The translations under genes were made by a program, and so were the position numbers. From positions 1 through 15,786 of the forward strand of contig JAISBH010000065.1 in the NCBI GenBank assembly GCA_031266295.1: a stretch of DNA of 15,786 nt. Direction: 5' to 3'. Source of the stretch: Oscillospiraceae bacterium. GTDB lineage: Bacteria; Bacillota; Clostridia; Christensenellales; Aristaeellaceae. Shown here in pieces: positions 1-6,211 of this stretch. The stretch's first letter is position 1. Each line of letters starts with the position of its first letter. Below the pieces are notes generated by a model. That model saw only the letters and a program-made list of their open reading frames with translations, was not told the DNA's origin and did not search any database.

Positions 1-274
1 CCTCCTGGCGCCGCATAGTATCCCAGTAGTTCTGGTTAACCTTGGCCAGGAAGCGGCATTCCTTCTTGAGGCAATCATGAGACTTGAGCAGATTCTTGGT
101 GATATAGCCCTTATGAGAGATATTATTGCAATAACCCACTACCGACGTCGATAGGCAAGGCTTACCCGCGAATGAGTACATCCACTTCACCAATGATTCA
201 GCGTCGCCGCGTCGCGCGCTGCCGTCGGCGCTCCACGTCAAATCGGGCCTACACTCTCTAAGATAATCGGCCAT
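1..274 (-). CDS. Hypothetical Cys/His-containing protein, C-terminus beyond the window edge
   Basis: An open frame runs off the left edge and gives 91 visible residues from an ATG at 274. That start is chosen because GGAGG sits 5 nt upstream; in-frame ATGs at 286 and 328 lack a site. An in-frame TAG lies just upstream of 328. The visible protein is hydrophilic, with Cys at 8, 40, 49, 68 and 73 and His at 54 and 66. The HDC...C arrangement at 66-73, together with C49 and H54, could bind a metal, but this is inference. I do not recognise the family and assign no function. It is transcribed divergently from the oxidoreductase at 477, and a TATAAT box lies at 366-371 on this strand. Confidence 0.6.
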   Translation of the reverse strand, partial: MADYLRECRPDLTWSADGSARRGDAESLVKWMYSFAGKPCLSTSVVGYCNNISHKGYITKNLLKSHDCLKKECRFLAKVNQNYWDTMRRQE

Positions 275-365
275 AATCGCCTCCATGATATGACACTCCG
301 ACACGCCGCCTTCAACCGCACCGCGCATGAAGGTTAAGTTCTACACAACGACGACGAAACCCTCC

Positions 366-371
366 ATTATA
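366..371 (-). promoter_or_regulatory. Candidate -10 box for the leftward gene
   Basis: A perfect TATAAT on the minus strand lies about 92 nt upstream of the ATG at 274. No good -35 match is found 16-18 nt further upstream, so it may need an activator or may be chance. It lies back to back with the plus-strand promoter at 384-413. Confidence 0.35.
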
Positions 372-383
372 TTGGAAAAAAAC

Positions 384-413
384 CTGGCACACGCGGCCCG
401 AGTGTGTTACAAT
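384..413 (+). promoter_or_regulatory. Candidate extended -10 promoter for the Gfo/Idh/MocA gene
   Basis: TACAAT at 408-413 is preceded by TG one base upstream, forming an extended -10. CTGGCA at 384-389 matches TTGACA at 4 of 6 positions with an 18 nt spacer. The start point would be near 420, leaving a leader of about 57 nt that contains the hairpin at 436-453 and the ribosome binding site at 461-467. Confidence 0.5.
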
Positions 414-435
414 GCAGATGCTGAAACGGACAAGC

Positions 436-453
436 GGCATGATTCTTCATGCC
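436..453 (+). promoter_or_regulatory. Leader hairpin or operator palindrome
   Basis: GGCATGA and TCATGCC form a perfect 7-bp inverted repeat around a TTCT loop. It lies between the candidate promoter and the Shine-Dalgarno of the next gene, ending 8 nt before AAGGAGG. It could be an operator in DNA or a small hairpin in the mRNA leader. The symmetry is seen directly; the role is inference. Confidence 0.4.
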
Positions 454-476
454 TGACAATAAGGAGGAGCAACCAA

Positions 477-1457
477 ATGATCCAAGTCGCGATGATCAGC
501 AAATGGCACGTGCACGCGGAAGGATACGCAAAACACCTGAAGAGCCTGCCAGGCGTCAACATCAAGTATGTGTGGGACGAGGATCCCGCGCGCGGACTGC
601 CTTGGGCGCAGGAGCTGGGCGCGATATTCGAGCCGACCTTGCACCAGCTGCTTGAGAAAGAGGATCTGGACGCCATAATCGTATGCTCGCCGACGAATAT
701 GCATCCTGATATAATGACCCGCGCCGCACAGTCAGGCAAGCATATATTCACGGAAAAGGTGCTCGCGTTCACGCTCAAGGATTGCGACCGCGTGATAGAC
801 GCCGTGAAAAAGAGCGGGATGATATTCACTATCTCGTATCCGCATCGGTGTATGCCCACGCATCTCGCGCTGAAGAAGGCGGTCGACGAAGGCGTGCTAG
901 GCAAGCTGACGCTGATGCGCGTTCGCAACGCTCACAACGGCGCGCTGGCTGAATGGCTGCCGGGCTATTGGTATGATCCCGAGACGACGGGCGGCGGCGC
1001 GATGATGGACTTGGGCGCGCACCCCATGTACCTGCTGCGCTGGTACCTGGGCAAGCCCACGCGCATACAGAGCATGTTCAACACGCTGACCAAGCGCAGT
1101 GTGGACGATAACGCGGTTTCGACGATTGAGTTTGAAAATGGCGCGATCGGCGTGTCGGAGACGAGCCTGGTATCGCCGATGTCGCCATACTTGGTAGAGG
1201 CGTACGGTACGGAAGGCGTAGGGATCATACAGGATCAAACGCTGAAGATCCGCTCGAAGAAGTATGACGACGAAGGGAAAGAATTCCATGAACAATCGCT
1301 GCCGGAAGCGCTGCCATCACCGTTAGATCAGTTTATCGCGTCGGTGAAGGATGGAAAACCGGTTCTGTTTGGATTGGAAGAGGCGCGCCAGTTGACGGAA
1401 CTGATGCAGTACGCGTATCAGGCGCACAGAGAAGGACGTCAGGCGACGTTTGCGTAA
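477..1457 (+). CDS. Gfo/Idh/MocA-family oxidoreductase (atypical)
   Basis: 326 aa. The ATG at 477 follows AAGGAGG by 9 nt. The frame opens upstream at 327, but that extension has no ribosome binding site and does not look like a Rossmann start. The N-terminal half (about 1-120) is a Rossmann-like dinucleotide fold with the CSPTNMHP motif at 70-77. The C-terminal alpha/beta domain (about 125-326) carries the family DLGAHP signature at 178-183, whose His182 is the usual catalytic position. Two departures stand out: the first strand leads into ISKWHVHAEGY instead of GxGxxG, and the EKP motif reads EKV (93-95), although Lys94 is kept. Such proteins usually oxidise or reduce sugars, inositols or their derivatives with NAD(P). 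The substrate is unknown. It has its own promoter and terminator, so it appears monocistronic. Confidence 0.9.
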   Translation: MIQVAMISKWHVHAEGYAKHLKSLPGVNIKYVWDEDPARGLPWAQELGAIFEPTLHQLLEKEDLDAIIVCSPTNMHPDIMTRAAQSGKHIFTEKVLAFTLKDCDRVIDAVKKSGMIFTISYPHRCMPTHLALKKAVDEGVLGKLTLMRVRNAHNGALAEWLPGYWYDPETTGGGAMMDLGAHPMYLLRWYLGKPTRIQSMFNTLTKRSVDDNAVSTIEFENGAIGVSETSLVSPMSPYLVEAYGTEGVGIIQDQTLKIRSKKYDDEGKEFHEQSLPEALPSPLDQFIASVKDGKPVLFGLEEARQLTELMQYAYQAHREGRQATFA

Positions 1458-1474
1458 TAAGACAGTTGGAAATT

Positions 1475-1507
1475 AAGGGACGGTCCTGGCGGCCGCCCCT
1501 TGTTTGT
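1475..1507 (+). terminator. Rho-independent terminator after the Gfo/Idh/MocA gene
   Basis: AAGGGACGGTC (1475-1485) pairs with GGCCGCCCCTT (1491-1501) with one A-C mismatch and one G-U pair, around a 5-nt loop. A T-rich run, TTGTTTGT, follows. It lies 18 nt after the stop codon at 1455-1457. Confidence 0.8.
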
Positions 1508-1543
1508 AATTAGGTACGGCGGTTGATGCAATTATGGATAACG

Positions 1544-1570
1544 ATTAACGGGCGAATCGTTAATTATACT
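1544..1570 (+). promoter_or_regulatory. Candidate promoter with abutting palindrome, L,D-transpeptidase gene
   Basis: TATACT (1565-1570) is a good -10 match. Directly before it lies ATTAACG (1544-1550) and CGTTAAT (1558-1564), a perfect 7-bp inverted repeat with a 7-nt centre. An overlapping alternative pairing is AACGATT (1540-1546) with AATCGTT (1555-1561). No strong -35 is present, so the palindrome may be an activator or repressor site over the spacer. The -10 call is moderate; the operator role is inference. Confidence 0.4.
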
Positions 1571-1608
1571 GCTTGACGCATGAAATTTGCAGGTTTTACG
1601 CGTCAAGC
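1571..1608 (+). promoter_or_regulatory. Inverted repeat spanning the expected transcription start of the L,D-transpeptidase gene
   Basis: GCTTGACGC (1571-1579) and GCGTCAAGC (1600-1608) form a perfect 9-bp inverted repeat separated by 20 nt. In RNA the stem could extend by two pairs (one G-U). It starts right after the -10 box at 1565-1570, so it overlaps the expected start point and leader, and ends 25 nt before the ATG. It may act as an operator or as a 5' mRNA hairpin. Confidence 0.4.
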
Positions 1609-1633
1609 GGTATAGCGGAAGGCAGGTGGTTTC

Positions 1634-2866
1634 ATGACGCGGGAGATGCCTCATAAGACAGCAATGTTTATATTGTGCGCGCTAATGCTGTGGGTTCGCC
1701 CACTCCGCGCGGGCGTTCAAGCATCAACAGTGTTGAATTATAACGAATTCATTGACACGGGCGACAGCTGGTGGAACGATCGGGAGTTTTTCAACCTGGA
1801 TGATCCGGAGCGTGTATGGCAATACCTGACGCGCGAAGTGACCGTGCTGGATTCCGGCGCGCAAACGCCAGTATATCTGCTGGATAAGCCGGGCGGCGAA
1901 CGCGTCAAGAAGGGTCAGTATGAAGGATTCCTGTACGGGTCGTCGGTATCGGTGCACGTGCTGGAGATCTCAGGCGATTGGGTGTATATAGAGGGCTACG
2001 ACATGACCGACGACCTGATACAGGGTTGGGTGCGCGCGTCGCTGCTGAAGAAAGTGACGCCCTCCGCGCTGTACGGCATAGTTGTGGATAAGCAGAGCCA
2101 GCGTCTGTATCTGTATTCAAATGGACAATTGGTCACAACGCTGAAGGTGTCAACCGGATTGCCTACCAAAGCCAAACCCCATCAAGAAACGGCGGCGGGC
2201 GAATACCTGATAGTCAGCTGGACAGGCGGGTTCTGGGCCGATAACCTATGGTGTGAATTGGCGTTGCGGTTCAACGGCGGCGATCTGCTGCACCTGGTTC
2301 CATCGCTTGTGGCGGTTGACGGTACGAAGGATTACTCCACGACGGAACCATATCTGGGCCAGCGCGCCAGCCACGGATGCATACGCACCCAAAGGGTCAA
2401 GACATCCGAGGGCATAAACATGCAATGGCTCTGGGATAATCTGAAGATGAACACCAAACTGATCGTCTGGGACGACGATGGGCGGCCCATGCATTATCCC
2501 GATCCCGATACTGTGTTGTACTACAATCCCGACGGCGGGCGCTACTACCACGCTGACGAGCGTTGCCCCAGCGTGCGCGACACGTTCCTGCCGCTGAAAG
2601 GCATTATGCGCTATGAACAGCTACGTGACTCCACGTTCAGCCGCCTGGTCGCGTGCGCGACGTGCAACCCGCCGCTACCTCCACAGCGCGTCGACGCCCT
2701 GAACGAGGCGCAAGGCTACACGCGCGAGCAGGTCGAGATGATGCAGGGACTGAGAGGAAATTCGGCGATTGACGCCGATAGCGGCGTAACAGCGTCTGCC
2801 TATACGACGCCGAGCGAACCGATGATTGTGTCCGACGAGATAAGCGGCGAGATCGTGTTTGAATAA
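1634..2866 (+). CDS. Secreted L,D-transpeptidase (YkuD domain) with SH3-like and Cys-rich flanking domains
   Basis: 410 aa. The ATG at 1634 follows AGGTGG by 4 nt. Residues 8-27 form a basic then hydrophobic segment ending in PLRAG, consistent with a signal peptide. An SH3-like region spans about 65-143. The YkuD catalytic domain runs about 145-280 and includes the SHGCIR signature (246-251) with nucleophile Cys249 and His247. Enzymes of this family form 3-3 cross-links in peptidoglycan or anchor proteins to it, outside the membrane. After it comes a segment with YYNPDGG (296-302), Cys311 and a CATC pair at 341-344, then a low-complexity tail. YkuD enzymes usually end near the catalytic domain, so this tail is an addition. 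The gene is downstream of a terminator and has its own palindrome-rich promoter region. Confidence 0.92.
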   Translation: MTREMPHKTAMFILCALMLWVRPLRAGVQASTVLNYNEFIDTGDSWWNDREFFNLDDPERVWQYLTREVTVLDSGAQTPVYLLDKPGGERVKKGQYEGFLYGSSVSVHVLEISGDWVYIEGYDMTDDLIQGWVRASLLKKVTPSALYGIVVDKQSQRLYLYSNGQLVTTLKVSTGLPTKAKPHQETAAGEYLIVSWTGGFWADNLWCELALRFNGGDLLHLVPSLVAVDGTKDYSTTEPYLGQRASHGCIRTQRVKTSEGINMQWLWDNLKMNTKLIVWDDDGRPMHYPDPDTVLYYNPDGGRYYHADERCPSVRDTFLPLKGIMRYEQLRDSTFSRLVACATCNPPLPPQRVDALNEAQGYTREQVEMMQGLRGNSAIDADSGVTASAYTTPSEPMIVSDEISGEIVFE

Positions 2867-2888
2867 TATGAAAGCAAGATAAGATAAC
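2859..2888 (+). promoter_or_regulatory. Weak candidate promoter before the lactonase gene
   Basis: TTGAAT (2859-2864) and GATAAC (2883-2888) with an 18-nt spacer each match consensus at 4 of 6 positions. There is no terminator between the transpeptidase and the lactonase, only 45 nt, so read-through from the upstream gene is equally possible. Confidence 0.25.
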
Positions 2889-2911
2889 TGTCAACGATTG
2901 TGGGGAGCAGG

Positions 2912-3925
2912 ATGAGCGAGATATTTTACGCGTACATAGGCACGTACTCGAGTCACGGCAGCGAGGGCATCTACCGCGTCGAGATCAACGGTGAGGGAAC
3001 AGCGAGGATTACAGGCAGCTATCCGGCGCGAGACGCGTCGTATCTGGCCAGTAACGGAAAAAAACTGGCAGCGGTATTTGAATCCAGGGAGAACAGTGCG
3101 GTCGCGCTGTATGATATTAAGCCTGACGGCGCGCTGACGCCGGTCGATGAGAAGCCGTCGGGCGGATTGGCGCCGTGTTACGCCGCGTTCGACGACGCCA
3201 ATGTGTATACAGCGAACTACTTCACGGGTCAGGCGGGCGTTTACCCGTTGGTGAACGGCGGGTTGGGCGGCGGGCAGTGGATAGCGCATTGGGGTTCGGG
3301 CGTGAACAAGTCGCGGCAGGAATGCTCGCACGCGCATTGCGCGGTACCTATCGGCCCGGTTGTCGGCGGCGAGTCGTACCTGGCCGTGTGCGACCTGGGT
3401 ACCGATCATGTGTGGTTCTACCCGAGAGAGAACGGGCGCGTTGCGCTGCCCGGGTATAGGGTTGAGACGCCGCCGGGCACAGGCCCGCGCCACATGACGG
3501 CCATCGACGATTCAACATGGGCCGTTATCGGCGAGATGTCATGCGAGACGCTGATATACAGCGGTTACGCGGACAAAGCGAAGCTGGTTCAGCGGCTGCC
3601 GTTCGCGCGGACGATGGGCGATCCCTCAAACATGGCCGCCGCGCTCCGGCTGTCGCCGGACGGAACCACGCTGCTCGGTTCGATACGCGGCGAAAATACA
3701 CTAGCCGTTTCACGCAAGGTTAACGGTAGGTTTGAAGCGCCCGTTATTGTTGACGCGCGCGGGAACTGGCCGCGCGACGCCGCCTTCACGCCTGACGGCC
3801 GTTATGTGCTCGCCGCGCTGGAACGTTCCCACGAGATAACGATATTCCGCGTGACGGATACGGGACTCGAATATGTATCCAAGATGGATATACCCGCGCC
3901 GACATGCGTTTGCTTCCCGCAGTAA
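2912..3925 (+). CDS. Lactonase, seven-bladed beta-propeller family (6-phosphogluconolactonase-like)
   Basis: 337 aa from the ATG at 2912, which follows GGGGAG by 4 nt. An in-frame GTG at 2900 lies before that site and is less likely. Length matches the YbhE/Pgl family (about 330-350 aa). Recognisable blade motifs in order are GTYS (10-13), PCYAAFDD with ANYFTGQ (88-107), HAHCAVP (140-146), DLGTDHVWFY (161-170), GTGPRHM (189-195), LSPDG...SIRGENTLAV (247-266) and WPRDAAFTPDGRY (286-298). These correspond to the conserved Q/H..H, DLG.D and GPRH elements of the family, which hydrolyses sugar lactones such as 6-phosphogluconolactone. There is no signal peptide, so it is cytoplasmic. It lies 12 nt upstream of the LarA-like gene. 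I infer hydrolysis of an aldonolactone; whether the substrate is phosphorylated cannot be read from the sequence. Confidence 0.88.
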   Translation: MSEIFYAYIGTYSSHGSEGIYRVEINGEGTARITGSYPARDASYLASNGKKLAAVFESRENSAVALYDIKPDGALTPVDEKPSGGLAPCYAAFDDANVYTANYFTGQAGVYPLVNGGLGGGQWIAHWGSGVNKSRQECSHAHCAVPIGPVVGGESYLAVCDLGTDHVWFYPRENGRVALPGYRVETPPGTGPRHMTAIDDSTWAVIGEMSCETLIYSGYADKAKLVQRLPFARTMGDPSNMAAALRLSPDGTTLLGSIRGENTLAVSRKVNGRFEAPVIVDARGNWPRDAAFTPDGRYVLAALERSHEITIFRVTDTGLEYVSKMDIPAPTCVCFPQ

Positions 3926-3937
3926 GAGGGGTGGAAC

Positions 3938-5218
3938 GTGGAACAGATTATCAGTATTGACGAATCACCGCTGGGTATATCAAACGAAACCGCCTACCGC
4001 TCCATTGAGTCGGCGCTGACGCCTTACGCCGGTAAGATCAGGCGCGCGCTGGTATTGCCGCCGGACGCGACGCGCGCGTTCAGCGGCATAGGTAGGATCG
4101 TGGCGCGCGTAATAGAGACGCTAAGCGAGTTTTGCGACGTAGACGTGATGCCGACGCTCGGCACTCACGCCGCGATGACGGCGGACGAGGTCCGCGCGAT
4201 GTTCGGCGGCGCGGTCGATCCCGGTCAATTGATCTATCACAACTGGCGTGAGGACACAGCGAAGCTGGGCGAGATACCCGGCGCGGTCGTAAACGAAGCG
4301 ACGGAGGGACTATTCTCCGACCCGATAGACGTTGAGATAAACCGGCGGCTGCTCAACCCCGCATACGGACTGATCGTGTCGCCGGGACAGGTAGTGCCAC
4401 ACGAGGTGGCGGGCATGGCCAACTACAGCAAGAATATATTCGTGGGCTGCGGCGGCCCGAGGATGATACAGCGCACACACCTGATCAGCGCGGCGGCGGG
4501 TTTGCGTAGAGTGCTGGGCAAGGCCGACACGCCCGTGCGCAGGCTGTTCCACTACGCGCAGGAGCGTTTCCTATCGGACATGCCGCTTCTGTACATGCTG
4601 ACAGTCAACACGGAACATGAAGGCTCGCCGCGCCTCAACGGGCTGTACATCGGGACGGGACGGGGTTTGTTCGAGCAAGCGGCTGAACAGAGCGCGCGGC
4701 TGAACATCCATCACCTGCCTAAGGCATACAATCATGTAGTGGCATTTATGGAGCCTGACTCGTACAAAACCACGTGGGTGGGCAACAAAGCGATATACCG
4801 CACCTGTATGATGATCGCCCCAGGCGGCGAGCTGACCGTGCTGGCTCCCGGCATATGCGGTTTCGGAGAGAGCGAACCGGTCGACAAGCTGATACGCAAG
4901 TATGGTTACCGCGGAACGAGAGAGACGTTGGAGGCGATGCGAACCTCGGCCGACTTGGCTGACGATGAAGGCGCGGCGGCGCATATGATGAACGGTTCGA
5001 CCGACGGGCTATTTACAGTGACATATGCCGTGGAGCGCATCTCAAGGGAGGATATCGAGTCGGTCGGGTTTAAGTCTAGTTCGTATACCGACGCTTGCGC
5101 GTGTCTTGGCATTGATCCGCGCTCAAAACCACTGGAAGATGGGGAGTATACGGACTCGGAGGGCAATCTATTCTACTATATTGGGCATCCAGGCGCGGGA
5201 TTGTGGATGGCTGATTGA
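3938..5218 (+). CDS. LarA-like (DUF2088) nickel-pincer racemase/epimerase homologue
   Basis: 426 aa with a GTG start at 3938, preceded by AGAGGGG at about 7 nt. The N-terminal lactate-racemase fold is recognised by PDATR (42-46), GTHAAMT (75-81) and VPHEVAG (153-159) followed by SKNIF (164-168). His155, Lys165 and His181 have the same 10- and 26-residue spacings as His174, Lys184 and His200 of Lactobacillus LarA. In that enzyme the Lys holds the nickel pincer nucleotide, His200 ligates Ni, and His108/His174 act as acid/base. His77 is the likely equivalent of His108 and Arg46 of Arg75. The family includes lactate and malate racemases and a gluconate 2-epimerase. Between a lactonase and an aldo/keto reductase, an aldonate epimerase is a reasonable inference. 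The cofactor genes larB, larC and larE are not in the window. Cytoplasmic. Confidence 0.88.
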   Translation: MEQIISIDESPLGISNETAYRSIESALTPYAGKIRRALVLPPDATRAFSGIGRIVARVIETLSEFCDVDVMPTLGTHAAMTADEVRAMFGGAVDPGQLIYHNWREDTAKLGEIPGAVVNEATEGLFSDPIDVEINRRLLNPAYGLIVSPGQVVPHEVAGMANYSKNIFVGCGGPRMIQRTHLISAAAGLRRVLGKADTPVRRLFHYAQERFLSDMPLLYMLTVNTEHEGSPRLNGLYIGTGRGLFEQAAEQSARLNIHHLPKAYNHVVAFMEPDSYKTTWVGNKAIYRTCMMIAPGGELTVLAPGICGFGESEPVDKLIRKYGYRGTRETLEAMRTSADLADDEGAAAHMMNGSTDGLFTVTYAVERISREDIESVGFKSSSYTDACACLGIDPRSKPLEDGEYTDSEGNLFYYIGHPGAGLWMAD

Positions 5219-5257
5219 CGGCTACATAAGCGATTGGTCTGAATATAAGGAGGCAGC

Positions 5258-6169
5258 ATGAGCAAGGCTATTCCGAAGAGGACTCTCGGGAAGACAGGGT
5301 TGGAGATCAGCGCGGTGACGTTCGGCGGGATTATCAACACGGACGAAACGCCGGAGGACGCGAAGCGGTTTGTGGAATCCGCGATCGACAGGGGCGTTAA
5401 CTATTTCGACGTTGCGCCGACATACGGCAATGCGCAGGAGCGGCTTGGTCCGGCGCTGGAACCGTTCCGCAAGCACGTTTTCCTAGCGTGCAAGACGATG
5501 GAGCGCACAAAGGATGGCGCGAAGAAGCTGATGCTGGAATCGCTCAAGCTGCTGCGCACGGACCATTTTGACGTATATCAGATGCACGCGATGTCCACGC
5601 AGGATGATTACGACGCCGCGTTCGGCCCGGATGGCGCGATCGAAACGCTGGTGTGGGCCAAGCGCGAGGGATTAATTCGCAACATCGGGTTCTCGACTCA
5701 TAACGAGGATCTGGCGATGATGTGCCTGGACGCGTTCCCGTTCGACACGGTGCTGTTCCCGTTCCAGTTCTCGCTAGGATATACTATCGGATGGGGCGAA
5801 CGCGTCGCCGAACGCTCGAAGGCGGACGGCTATGGTTTGCTGGCTATGAAGACGCTGATTCACCGCGCGTGGCTGAACGGCGAGACCCGTGGGCCGTATC
5901 CGAAATCGTGGTGCAAGCCATTCTTCCTGGGCGACGCACAGCAGGAGGCGCTGGCCGTCGCGGCGATGAAGCGCGCGATAAACATGGGCGCAGCGACATT
6001 GATCCCCCCGGGGAACTTTGCGCACTTTGAGTTCATGCTGAGGAACATCGACGCGGTTATCAGCGAACCGTTCGCCGAAGTCGACGCGATTATGCTGAAG
6101 ACAGAGTCCGAAAAAGTAAAGGAATGGCCGATATTCACGCCCGAAAAGGTTGGAATACACGCCGCTTGA
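5258..6169 (+). CDS. Aldo/keto reductase
   Basis: 303 aa. AAGGAGG lies just upstream of the ATG at 5258. The (beta/alpha)8 aldo/keto reductase pattern is clear: GKTGLEIS and TFGG near the N-terminus, YFDVAPTYGNAQERLG (49-64) with Asp51 and Tyr56, the strand with Lys79, and HFDVYQMH with His110. These four residues form the usual catalytic tetrad. The family reduces or oxidises carbonyl/hydroxyl groups of sugars and other small molecules with NAD(P). There is no Fe-S extension, unlike the paralogue at 8220-9476. It lies 39 nt after the LarA-like gene and is the last gene of the plus-strand cluster, suggesting a sugar or sugar-acid dehydrogenase role. The substrate is unknown. Confidence 0.9.
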   Translation: MSKAIPKRTLGKTGLEISAVTFGGIINTDETPEDAKRFVESAIDRGVNYFDVAPTYGNAQERLGPALEPFRKHVFLACKTMERTKDGAKKLMLESLKLLRTDHFDVYQMHAMSTQDDYDAAFGPDGAIETLVWAKREGLIRNIGFSTHNEDLAMMCLDAFPFDTVLFPFQFSLGYTIGWGERVAERSKADGYGLLAMKTLIHRAWLNGETRGPYPKSWCKPFFLGDAQQEALAVAAMKRAINMGAATLIPPGNFAHFEFMLRNIDAVISEPFAEVDAIMLKTESEKVKEWPIFTPEKVGIHAA

Positions 6170-6172
6170 CTA

Positions 6173-6211
6173 TAACGCTCTGACGCCTTTTATACAGGCA
6201 TCAGAGCGTTA
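6173..6211. terminator. Hairpin between convergent genes, possible bidirectional terminator
   Basis: TAACGCTCTGA (6173-6183) and TCAGAGCGTTA (6201-6211) are perfect complements. A C-A mismatch and a GCC/GGC inner stem follow, around a 9-nt loop. It lies 3 nt after the aldo/keto reductase stop and overlaps the last codons of the DUF445 gene on the other strand. Neither side has a U-tract after the stem, so a classical intrinsic terminator is uncertain. It could instead protect 3' ends. Confidence 0.5.

Noticed and set aside
327..476. Upstream extension of the Gfo/Idh/MocA frame to an ATG at 327
   Set aside because: There is no ribosome binding site at 327, the extra 50 residues do not resemble the family N-terminus, and the candidate promoter at 384-413 and a strong AAGGAGG support the ATG at 477.
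2900..2911. GTG at 2900 as start of the lactonase
   Set aside because: It lies upstream of the GGGGAG site that serves the ATG at 2912, and the ATG gives the normal family N-terminus.
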